This document shows, in pieces, positions 9,266-16,777 of a DNA stretch of 64,000 nucleotides. The translations under genes were made by a program, and so were the position numbers. The notes below the pieces were generated by a model. It saw only the letters and a list, made by a program, of their open reading frames with translations, searched no databases and was not told where the DNA came from. How positions within the stretch are numbered: the first letter of the stretch is position 1; every line of letters starts with the position of its first letter. The stretch is from CALBPI01 sp038529355 (lineage in GTDB: Bacteria > Pseudomonadota > Gammaproteobacteria > Steroidobacterales > Woeseiaceae): positions 1-64,000 of the forward strand of contig JBCBDU010000012.1 of assembly GCA_038529355.1 (NCBI GenBank), written 5' to 3'.

Positions 9266-10984
9266 TCATCGTAAGACAGTTGTGTGTCTCATCATGCGGA
9301 TGAGTCGTCCCTCGTTCCTCTCGCGAATGAGCCATCCGTTCACTTCCATAGAAACACCTCTAGGATGCTTTTTGAAGCTCAGCGTCACAAAATGCTCGGC
9401 CGTTGCCCGAAGATCTAATCCACCGTCTCTGCGCGGCGCTTTGGCAAGAACCCTCACGGCTGTCCCGGTATGTGAGGACGAGCCTGCAGGATAGAAGTCA
9501 GGTGCGGTGAATGTGCTCTCGGAAACTGGAAAAACCGACATCGGTGATGATGTCACTTGAATGAGACGTTTGCCTGCAGCGTTCAGCTTAGTTTCAGTAA
9601 TGCCACCAAAGTGCACGTCGCCTGCAACGACAACGATATCGTGTTTCGAAAGGGCTAGCGTGTTGACCAGCGTTGAGTACTGTTCATAGTTCGCAAGATT
9701 GGCGTCCTTGATTCTAGGCAGTGCGGCACGCTCGGTAATCACAAGCTGCGCCAACGCAAGTATGCCCGGCCCGTTTAAGCGCTCGACCCAGTCCTTAAGC
9801 TTGTTAATATCTGCCGGTCTTGAGAAATCGGTGCCAATGAAGGGTTCCCTGCCGGGGATCCGTTTTCTATTCACTCGTGTTTCCAGCACGAACATCGACA
9901 AGTTCCTACCAACACTAATCTGCTGTGTGTCTACCTCGCTTTGAATGCCCCTAAAAAAGGCCAAAGCGTGTTTCGACCAGGATTGCCGCTTTTTACGATC
10001 TAGGGTAGAGCTCGCGACGATTGAGGCGTGAGGGTAGTTGTTCCAGAACTCATGGTCATCGGCGGTAAATGCACTACAACCTGATTCCAGTAACAGTCGA
10101 AAGTCTGACGTCCAAGTTCTGCGATACAGTCTCAACAATCGGTCGCTGATGACACCAAGTTTTTTTGGCAGACGCTTTTCGTCATCGAGATACACCTGAT
10201 CGCCGAGAAACAACTTCATATGAGGTTCGTACCGTTCATATTGCAGCAAACGTTTGAAGGCCTTGGCCGTCCGCCCCTCATCTTGCGGCTGCGAGTAGCA
10301 CGACGCAGCGAAAAGAGTGAAGCCACGGTCGTCGGCGCTACTGGCGAGTGATGCCGGTTGCACCTCGAATTGTCCTCGACCGACGAGTTGCTCGTCACGC
10401 CCTACGCTTGCCTCCAAAGAAAATCGTTGTCGAGGAGGCAAGGACGTCGCTAGGCGCGTGTAGTAGCAGTACTCGTCCGGGCCTGCTCCCAATTTCTGCC
10501 AGTCTCTGCCGGCCACCTTCATGGTCTTGCGATATCGATCTGCACGCAGTCTGACTTGTATCGCAGGTGGACGACCCGGCAGGAACCATCCGATCCAGAA
10601 TTTGCATAAACCGTCATCAGAACGGTGGGGGGCTACAATAAATGGAAATGGCATAGCCCGATCGTTGACACTAATCAATACCGGACTGGCTTCGGCCAAA
10701 TTGATATCGTGAAACACTGATGTCTTCGCAATAATCTTCCAGCCCCCAGACGCATCATATGTCTTGACTACAAACAACAGATCCGGGCGGCGCGCGTCTC
10801 CTGAGCCAAAATCTCGCACTCTTGGGCGCGCTGTAATAGCGAAGTCGCCGTTTGCATCAGTGACAGCTCGACCGATTAAATCGCCTAGTTCGTGCAAATA
10901 GTCTCGATCGTAGGCTTCCACAAGCAAACCGAGCGGAGATCGACTCGCACACGTTATACGCCCTTTCAATTCTACGTTCGTCAT
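9266..10984 (-). CDS. PhoD-like metallophosphoesterase
   Basis: 572 aa from ATG 10984; a TTG at 11023 would add 13 residues. No signal peptide or Tat motif, so probably cytoplasmic, unlike classical PhoD. The N-terminal about 90 residues (VELKGRITC... VEAYDRD... GRAVTDANGDFAIT) look like a transthyretin/carboxypeptidase-regulatory beta domain. The catalytic part shows LFAASC, FLGDQVYLDD, the central ADDHEFWNNY and the late VVVAGDVHFGG; these carry the Asp, Asn and His metal ligands of PhoD/alkaline phosphatase D enzymes, which hydrolyse phosphomono- or diesters. It is transcribed divergently from the EEP/Mur-ligase operon across about 180 bases, suggesting a functional link. Local base composition looks more A+T-rich than the rest of the window. 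Confidence 0.82.
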   Translation of the reverse strand: MTNVELKGRITCASRSPLGLLVEAYDRDYLHELGDLIGRAVTDANGDFAITARPRVRDFGSGDARRPDLLFVVKTYDASGGWKIIAKTSVFHDINLAEASPVLISVNDRAMPFPFIVAPHRSDDGLCKFWIGWFLPGRPPAIQVRLRADRYRKTMKVAGRDWQKLGAGPDEYCYYTRLATSLPPRQRFSLEASVGRDEQLVGRGQFEVQPASLASSADDRGFTLFAASCYSQPQDEGRTAKAFKRLLQYERYEPHMKLFLGDQVYLDDEKRLPKKLGVISDRLLRLYRRTWTSDFRLLLESGCSAFTADDHEFWNNYPHASIVASSTLDRKKRQSWSKHALAFFRGIQSEVDTQQISVGRNLSMFVLETRVNRKRIPGREPFIGTDFSRPADINKLKDWVERLNGPGILALAQLVITERAALPRIKDANLANYEQYSTLVNTLALSKHDIVVVAGDVHFGGITETKLNAAGKRLIQVTSSPMSVFPVSESTFTAPDFYPAGSSSHTGTAVRVLAKAPRRDGGLDLRATAEHFVTLSFKKHPRGVSMEVNGWLIRERNEGRLIRMMRHTTVLR

Positions 10985-11102
10985 TTGAAGTTCGCTGACG
11001 TTCCCTGATTGTTGTTGACCCAACCACAGTAATCTCTTTTCCAGCTTTCGCCAAATAGTGACGGGCTTGCCTGGGGGCGCATGACCTGAATTTCGCGATT
11101 CT

Positions 11103-11133
11103 GAGATAAACTTCTATCTCTTGTCAGTATACT
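11103..11133 (+). promoter_or_regulatory. Putative promoter with inverted repeat for the EEP/Mur-ligase operon
   Basis: A perfect inverted repeat GAGATA (11103-11108) / TATCTC (11115-11120) lies just upstream of the -10-like hexamer TATACT (11128-11133). No good -35 is visible, which suits an activator-dependent promoter. The expected start near 11140 leaves about 26 bases of leader. Confidence 0.35.
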
Positions 11134-11165
11134 CAGGCGACAAAACGCATTGACGAGGCACCTTG

Positions 11166-12452
11166 GTGAGCATTTCATTCCGAGCGTTAGGCAGTTTTTT
11201 TGATGATCAAATGGACACGATTCGGATTAGGGGCAAAGCCTCGGATGATTCGCTGTCTTGGTATGTTACGAAGCCCCGCAACGCCGCCGCAGAGATCCAC
11301 GGTACCATTAAGTCCACTGCCGTCGAACCGATCGGATTGACCAATCATCCGGAAAAAGGACTGGCACAACTAACCCGCTGGCGATCGGCCGCAGATAGTC
11401 ATCGAGTATCTCTGCGCGAGATGAGCGAACGCGAATCCAGTCGCGATAGTGAGACTTATAACCTGCTGGTGTACAACACATGGCTGATTGATCCACCGAC
11501 AGCTGTCAAAGATCCCGAGGACAGAGAGAGTCGCATTCCAGAGATCGGTCGTGCCATCAGCAAGAGCAGTGCCGATATCGTCGCGCTGAGCGAGGTATTT
11601 AAGAAAAAGGACCGCCGCGCCATCGAGCGTGCGGTCGAGTTTCCTGTCAAGACAGAGCGCGGGCCCGGTCCAGCTGGTTTGGAAATTAGCAGCGGTCTGT
11701 TTACGCTTGTGCGCGCGTCGAAAGCCCGCATAGTAAGTCGTAAACGTATGGCATTCGAAGCAAACGAGGGCTTTCCTGATAATCTGGCTCAGAAGGGCGT
11801 ATTGCTCACCGAAATAGATCTTGGTGCCGGCAGCATCGATCTATTCTCCACACATCTTAATGCGGTGAATTCGTCAACGAGAGGCAAACAAGTCGGCGAG
11901 CTTTTGCGTTTCGTCGCGAAGCATCGCTCGAAAAGGAATGTAACGATCGTCGTCGGCGACTTCAATATCGATGGGCGAAAGTCCGAGTATGCAGATTTGC
12001 TGCGCAGAATGGCGTCAGAAGGGCTGCATGATGTTTGGCTCTCTAGAGGTTCGCGTCTAGGCGCGACTGTCAAGAAATCAAGTTACGATTCAATTTGCCG
12101 ACTCGATCACAGCAACGACTATTGCCGCGACTTTTCGGGCGATGATGATCCGTTGCCGGGTACACCGAGTGACCGCCTCCCTGGCCATCGCTTGGACTAT
12201 ATTTTCATTCAGGCGCCAAGCTCCGATCATTCTTTCGACCTTGACATCAGCCGGGTCCGACGGCGCCCGTTCTGGCGCGGTCACCCCTATCCAAAAAATT
12301 CGTTTACGCATACGCCGCAGCCTCGTAGTTCTATACACCAGCAGCGGATCAGGGCGGGACTTGCACATCCGATTACCCCGTCACTGGTAACCAATTACCT
12401 GTCCGACCATCTCGGTCTGGAGATCAAGCTTCGCGTCACTGCCTCTTCCTAA
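11166..12452 (+). CDS. Endonuclease/exonuclease/phosphatase (EEP) family protein
   Basis: 428 aa from GTG 11166, chosen because GAGG lies 8 bases upstream; a TTG one codon earlier and an ATG at 11211 are alternatives. The first about 100 residues are an uncharacterised extension. The EEP core follows in the standard order: YNTWLID (Asn), SEVFKKKDR (metal Glu), STHLNA (His), VVGDFNIDG (Asp/Asn), RLDYIF (Asp) and YLSDHLGLE (final Asp-His). The fold covers DNase I-like nucleases, sphingomyelinases and phosphoinositide phosphatases; the wide spacing with a long insert before LDYIF leans towards sphingomyelinase-like members, but the substrate is not decidable. No signal peptide. It is the first gene of a plus-strand unit with the two genes at 12532 and 13058. 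Confidence 0.82.
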   Translation: MSISFRALGSFFDDQMDTIRIRGKASDDSLSWYVTKPRNAAAEIHGTIKSTAVEPIGLTNHPEKGLAQLTRWRSAADSHRVSLREMSERESSRDSETYNLLVYNTWLIDPPTAVKDPEDRESRIPEIGRAISKSSADIVALSEVFKKKDRRAIERAVEFPVKTERGPGPAGLEISSGLFTLVRASKARIVSRKRMAFEANEGFPDNLAQKGVLLTEIDLGAGSIDLFSTHLNAVNSSTRGKQVGELLRFVAKHRSKRNVTIVVGDFNIDGRKSEYADLLRRMASEGLHDVWLSRGSRLGATVKKSSYDSICRLDHSNDYCRDFSGDDDPLPGTPSDRLPGHRLDYIFIQAPSSDHSFDLDISRVRRRPFWRGHPYPKNSFTHTPQPRSSIHQQRIRAGLAHPITPSLVTNYLSDHLGLEIKLRVTASS

Positions 12453-12531
12453 TGGAAAGTAAAGTGAAACGGAGTATCGTAGAAGAGTGGCCGCGCGACT
12501 GAATACCAACACGTATAACAAGGAATAACAG

Positions 12532-13050
12532 ATGCTAGCAGATATTGTTGTCGATAAAGAAAAGATCGAACTATTAGATGCGAGACTGGTCCGTGTCAAA
12601 AATTCACGAGGCCAGGTTTTCGTCAAGATTGAAGGGCGGCTATCGACTACCGGAAGTCTTGCTGCGAGTGAACTGAGCGCGAATAAATTGGTTCTCGGCA
12701 GCAATGCTGGCGATGAAAATCCACGCAATGGAGAGCTTCTCGTTAGTTCGCCGCGTGGTCGTGGTGGTGCGTCGGAGGTCAGAGTCCGGCATGGCGCGGT
12801 GCAAGGGAAGAGGGCGAGTTTCGAGCAAGTTACCTGTCAGAAAATGAGCTCCAGCAGCGTTTCAGTTGGTCCTGCAGCCACAGGAGAGTCTCGAACTGCT
12901 GGCAGCATACAAGTGAAAAGCAATACGGGTAGAGCTGGTGTGACTATTCAGGGAAGTGGCGACATTCGTCTCGCAGAGCTCGGTAGCCTCAAGGCAGTGA
13001 TACGAAAGCTGGAGCGCCGGATAGCCACTCTGGAGGCCAGGCGCCGCTAA
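12532..13050 (+). CDS. Beta-repeat protein with C-terminal coiled coil
   Basis: 172 aa, ATG start preceded by AAGGA at about 10 bases. Not recognised as a known family. Residues 40-150 contain repeated short beta segments, for example GELLVSSPRGRGG followed by SEVRVRHGAV, and later GSIQVKSNTGRAGVTIQGSGDI. This resembles the G-x-hydrophobic-x-V...GR..V.I.G..GDI pattern of trimeric fibre or tail-type proteins. The last 25 residues (LKAVIRKLERRIATLEARRR) form a heptad coiled coil suited to oligomerisation. No signal peptide. It sits 79 bases after the EEP gene and 7 bases before the Mur-ligase gene, so the three are probably co-transcribed. Codon use is A+T-leaning: I count 23 G+C in the 60 bases 12541-12600. 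Confidence 0.68.
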   Translation: MLADIVVDKEKIELLDARLVRVKNSRGQVFVKIEGRLSTTGSLAASELSANKLVLGSNAGDENPRNGELLVSSPRGRGGASEVRVRHGAVQGKRASFEQVTCQKMSSSSVSVGPAATGESRTAGSIQVKSNTGRAGVTIQGSGDIRLAELGSLKAVIRKLERRIATLEARRR

Positions 13051-13057
13051 ATTTTCT

Positions 13058-14191
13058 ATGTACGTCGCGGCGGTCACTGGCACCAATGGCAAAACTACTA
13101 CGGTAGAGTTTATTCGACAGTTGCTTGGGGGAAATCATAATCAAGCAGCTAGTGTCGGTACGCTCGGCATCGTAGATCAGCAAGGACAATCGCCGCCGCC
13201 TTTCGTGTTGAGTGACGTAGGTTGCTGGCGGCAGGTTATTGATGACCTTTCACTGGACTACGACTACCTTGCGCTGGAAGCGTACAGCGCCGGGCTGAGT
13301 TCTCGTGATTGGGATGACGTACCAATCAATGCGGCCGCGCTGACAACGTTCGGACGTGATCATCTCGACTTTCATGGTAGTGTCGAAAACTACGCCAACG
13401 CCAAGCTACATCTATTTCAGAGTATTCTGCCGAGCGGTTGTACTGCGGTGGTCAATACAGATTGCCCCCTGTTCGGTCGTGTGGTCCGGATTGCGTCGCT
13501 GAATAGTCATCGCTTGATCTCCTACGGAACTGGTGGGGACGTTTACTACCAAACACTCTCCCCTGTTGCCGGTGGTCAGCTAGCAAGCATTTGTGTTTTC
13601 GGCACTACTTTCGAACAGTTTGTTTCCGTGTCGACGCCGTTTCTTGCCGAGAACGCGCTAGCAGCGTTTTGCATCAGCCTGGACGCCGGGATGGAGGTTG
13701 AGCAAGCCCTGATCGGACTTGGGCAACTTCAAACGCCGTCTGGCCGAATGCAAGCGTTAGGCGAGCGTCGCGGCACGCGTGTGTTTGTCGATTTTGCGCA
13801 CACGCCTGACGCACTTCAAAGGGCCCTACAAGACATCCGGTTGCTCAGTTCAGGACAAGTACGGTTGGTCTTCGGTTGCGGCGGCGATCGTGACGCAACA
13901 AAAAGACCGGCTATGGGCGCTATCGCAGATCGCTTTGCGGATGTGGTCGTTGTGACCGACGACAACCCGCGGAGTGAGTGCCCGAGCAAGATTCGTGCAG
14001 CGATTACTGAGCAGTGTCCTGGTGCAGTTGAGATAGCGAACCGTGAGCAAGCAATTCGATTTGCGCTTGACCAAAGTCGCTCAGGAGACGTTGTTTTGAT
14101 TTGTGGCAGAGGCTCAGAAGCGACGATGACCTATGCGGATCATGAGTATCCGTGGTGTGATCTTAACGCGCTCAGTCAGTTCCAGAAATAA
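13058..14191 (+). CDS. MurE-like Mur ligase lacking the N-terminal UDP-substrate domain
   Basis: 377 aa, about 110 shorter than MurE. The ATP loop GTNGKTTT is at residues 8-15, so domain 1, which in MurE holds the UDP-MurNAc end, is absent; the stop of the preceding gene 7 bases upstream and that gene's unrelated sequence exclude a split. Domain 2 and 3 motifs are present: E74 in LEAYSAGL, GRDHLDFHG, the lysine normally carbamylated (K116 in YANAKLHLF), ENALAA, VDFAHTPDAL (244-253), FGCGGDRD (272-279), DNPR (302-305) and GRGSE. DNPR and the G...E pair are the meso-diaminopimelate contacts of Gram-negative MurE. The usual EVSSHAL and GKGHE blocks are altered to EAYSAGL and GRGSE, losing both histidines. 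It is likely an ATP-dependent amino-acid ligase acting on something other than UDP-MurNAc-dipeptide. Confidence 0.85.
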   Translation: MYVAAVTGTNGKTTTVEFIRQLLGGNHNQAASVGTLGIVDQQGQSPPPFVLSDVGCWRQVIDDLSLDYDYLALEAYSAGLSSRDWDDVPINAAALTTFGRDHLDFHGSVENYANAKLHLFQSILPSGCTAVVNTDCPLFGRVVRIASLNSHRLISYGTGGDVYYQTLSPVAGGQLASICVFGTTFEQFVSVSTPFLAENALAAFCISLDAGMEVEQALIGLGQLQTPSGRMQALGERRGTRVFVDFAHTPDALQRALQDIRLLSSGQVRLVFGCGGDRDATKRPAMGAIADRFADVVVVTDDNPRSECPSKIRAAITEQCPGAVEIANREQAIRFALDQSRSGDVVLICGRGSEATMTYADHEYPWCDLNALSQFQK

Positions 14192-15091
14192 TGCCACTAT
14201 AGTCACGAGGTGAACCCACGGAACAGCCGCTTTAGGAAATGCGTATGCCGAATAAGCAAGCGCGAGATCTTCTAAGTTAGCATGCTAGTGAGCATAACAA
14301 CGGCTTTGTTGGTCATTAAGCTGCTGATTTTCAAAATACCGAAGGAGCAGTACATAGGATGGAGAGTATATTCGCAAACACTTCTCTAACACTGGTAGCG
14401 ATGTAGATATTTCTTGTGATTTGGATTTCGGTTGCAGTAGCGGGCGCTGTCCTATTGAAATGCAATTACCGGAGTATGACGCGTACGTTTTACGGTGCCG
14501 ATGTATTCGGCACGATCTATAGTGAGTTCGAGCAACTACTAATAAAGAAGCTGAACACGCGATTTGTCATTGGGTTTAAAGGGGTTCCGTTTTGGTTCGT
14601 TGTAGAACACATCGACGACAGCCCGCCATCACACATGCGAAATTGCTTACCTCGAGTCGGTTTCAGTGACGATGATTGCTCTCGCTTGCAGGCATCATTC
14701 GAACAGCATGTTTCCGGTTTCGACCTGCACACAGAGCAGCCACGGTTTTTTTGTTAGCACTCGGCAAAACCCAAATATGTTGGAGAAACGGGAGTCCCCG
14801 TTATCGTATGAGCGACGTCAGTCTCAATGCAATCGTTGAGCATGGTATATGGGCAACAGTTTCGGCGAAACTTTGAGTAATTTTCCTGGCAAAAACGTGC
14901 ATGTAACGAGTAATTCATTTGAGCTTCGGGCCCAAGAAGACGAGATCGTATTGACCGGTAATCGTGCGACACCAAATCTTTAGCGAATCTGGTCTGATAG
15001 TATCGGCGTCGATGCGAACCGCTATTGACCGCACCAAAGCGCGGCCTAAGACTAACCTACTCTCGACGTCAATCGCGCGGTGTCCGTGCCC
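14192..15091. other. 900-base sparsely coding region
   Basis: A+T-richer than its surroundings. Apart from the doubtful gene at 14416-14757 there is a 44-codon frame at 14849-14983 (MGNSFGETLSNFPGKN...) with no recognisable similarity. No RNA gene, repeat or terminator was seen. It may be decayed sequence trailing the accessory cluster. Confidence 0.45.
14416..14757 (+). CDS. Possible small membrane-anchored protein (doubtful or decayed)
   Basis: 113 codons from GTG 14416. An in-frame ATG at 14401 is followed at once by TAG, so either the start is non-ATG or the gene is damaged. Residues 1-14 (IWISVAVAGAVLL) could form one membrane segment; the rest is a soluble domain of unknown type (RTFYGADVFG, FVIGFKGVPFWFVVEH). 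The stop lies directly after a run of seven T (14746-14752), where a slip would extend the frame by about 33 codons. No ribosome-binding site is apparent. Confidence 0.35.
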   Translation: MIWISVAVAGAVLLKCNYRSMTRTFYGADVFGTIYSEFEQLLIKKLNTRFVIGFKGVPFWFVVEHIDDSPPSHMRNCLPRVGFSDDDCSRLQASFEQHVSGFDLHTEQPRFFC

Positions 15092-16618
15092 CTATCGCGA
15101 AGCCTCGCCGCGAATATCCTGATAGAACTTGTCCTTTACGTTGTTGCTATCCGAATCGGCAAACACGAAGGTCAGCAACGGAATCGCGACCAACGGAATG
15201 ATCGTCGCTGAAAACGTCGGGTCTTGCCACTCGCCAAGCGTCTGGCAAAGCTCATACCAGAACTGTGCAAACCCACCTGCCTGCGCATTACCCGCGCTGG
15301 CAAACAGCGTGTTCAGCGCCCAGTGCAAAAGCCCGCCACCGTAGCCGGCCAGCATGCCGTAGAACGCCGCTTTCTCCGACGTCTTCTTCCAATAAAAGAT
15401 ATAGGCAATCGCGATGGCGGGCGGCACGACAACGGCGAAGCCGAGCAGCAATAGCTTCAACACCGACGTGATGCTTGCTTTCCACGCGATCGTCGTCGCG
15501 ACCAGTCCGTAAATTACCGTCGTGATCTTGTAGGCGCGCAAGCGTTTTTCACTCGACCACTGTTTCGATTGCGGTATCCAGTCATTGACAAACATCGTAG
15601 CGCTGCCGAGCAAGATCGGTGCGCCGGAGGAAATCAACGCACCGAGGATAGCGGCTAACGCGACGCCACCCAGCAGCGGCCCGGTATCGGTCGCTAGTCG
15701 AGTAATCGATTGATAGCCACGCAACCCGCTCTCGGGGCCGTACTTCGCCAGCGCCTCAATGCCAATGAAACCCGCCAGCAGTGGCATCAGCGCTGCCAGG
15801 ATGCCGGCCAGAAAAAACGCCGGCAGCAAGTCCTTCTCCGAGCGTGCGGACGATGAGTAGTTCACATAGATCGATGCGGCGGGCGTGTGCAGCGTCGCCG
15901 AAAAGAACAGCGCAATGATTGTGATCCAACCGATGCCGGTGAAACTCCACCACGACCGCTGATCAACGTTGGCAGCAACCAGCGCTGCATCCGCTTGCGA
16001 TTTCAGATCAGTCCATCCGCCCATGTCGTTCATCGCCACAAACCCGACCAGCGCAAGACCGAGAATAATGACGGTGCAGTGGATGATGTTCGTAACGCCG
16101 GTGCCCTTCAGTCCGCCGGTGGCCGTCGACGTCAGGATGACAACGCCACCCAGATAGACGCAGAACACGAAGGGCAGGCCGGTCACGGCGCTGACAATCG
16201 AGCCGATCACAAATGGCTCAATGATGTTGATAATCAGATACTCGGTTTGCACGCACAGGCTGGTTAAGGATTGGCAGCGTCGTGAGCCGAACCGGCGATC
16301 AAACACCTGGCCAGTGCTGGAGAGTTTCAGGCGACGATAAGGGATCGCAAAAAAGATCCCGACCAACAGCAACGCCAGGAACGAGTTAACGCCGTACCAC
16401 AGATTGCCTAACCCGCTCGTCATGACATCGCCGGCAACACCGTAGGTGCCCGCGCCGCCAATCCGCGTGCCGGCAATACCGGCGGCCAACATCCAGATGC
16501 TCATGTTGGAGCTGCCGGTTGCCCAGTCGTCCGAGTTCTTGTTCTTTCGATTCAGCACGAACCCGATGAGCGTGAACATGCCGAGGTAAGCAACAATAAC
16601 GGCGCTGGAGATGCTCAT
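15092..16618 (-). CDS. Sodium:solute symporter (SSS family)
   Basis: 508 aa with about 13 hydrophobic segments, starting SISSAVIVAYLGMFTLIGFVLN. The segment IAGTRIGGAGTYGVAG near residue 50 corresponds to the conserved TM1-TM2 region, and GALISSGAPILLGSATMFVNDW near residue 335 is the hallmark of TM8, which carries Na+-site serines and threonines in SSS transporters. These carriers import sugars, amino acids, acetate or similar solutes with Na+. Substrate specificity cannot be read from the sequence. The neighbouring secreted carboxypeptidase is encoded on the same strand 128 bases upstream, so uptake of amino acids or peptides is possible, but that is inference. Confidence 0.9.
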   Translation of the reverse strand: MSISSAVIVAYLGMFTLIGFVLNRKNKNSDDWATGSSNMSIWMLAAGIAGTRIGGAGTYGVAGDVMTSGLGNLWYGVNSFLALLLVGIFFAIPYRRLKLSSTGQVFDRRFGSRRCQSLTSLCVQTEYLIINIIEPFVIGSIVSAVTGLPFVFCVYLGGVVILTSTATGGLKGTGVTNIIHCTVIILGLALVGFVAMNDMGGWTDLKSQADAALVAANVDQRSWWSFTGIGWITIIALFFSATLHTPAASIYVNYSSSARSEKDLLPAFFLAGILAALMPLLAGFIGIEALAKYGPESGLRGYQSITRLATDTGPLLGGVALAAILGALISSGAPILLGSATMFVNDWIPQSKQWSSEKRLRAYKITTVIYGLVATTIAWKASITSVLKLLLLGFAVVVPPAIAIAYIFYWKKTSEKAAFYGMLAGYGGGLLHWALNTLFASAGNAQAGGFAQFWYELCQTLGEWQDPTFSATIIPLVAIPLLTFVFADSDSNNVKDKFYQDIRGEASR

Positions 16619-16659
16619 GCCTGCCGCTTTCCGGTTCGCGCCGCACTCAAGGCAATCAT

Positions 16660-16777
16660 GGCAGCAACACGATGCATTACATCATCGTGATTCAAAACGT
16701 TGATCGTTGCAACGGCATGCGCCGCATCATCGTTGCGAAAGGTTTTCATGGTTGCAATAGCATGCGCCGCATCATCT
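16660..16777 (-). repeat. About 45-bp tandem repeats duplicating the carboxypeptidase gene 3' end
   Basis: Three copies lie end to end. The one inside the gene (16751-16776) and the next (16706-16731) agree at 24 of 26 bases around GCATGCGCCGCATCATC. A third, degenerate copy ends with CATCATCG at 16679-16686. Offsets are 45 and 46 bases. The duplicated part encodes the last residues MMRRMLLQ of the carboxypeptidase. Confidence 0.75.
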
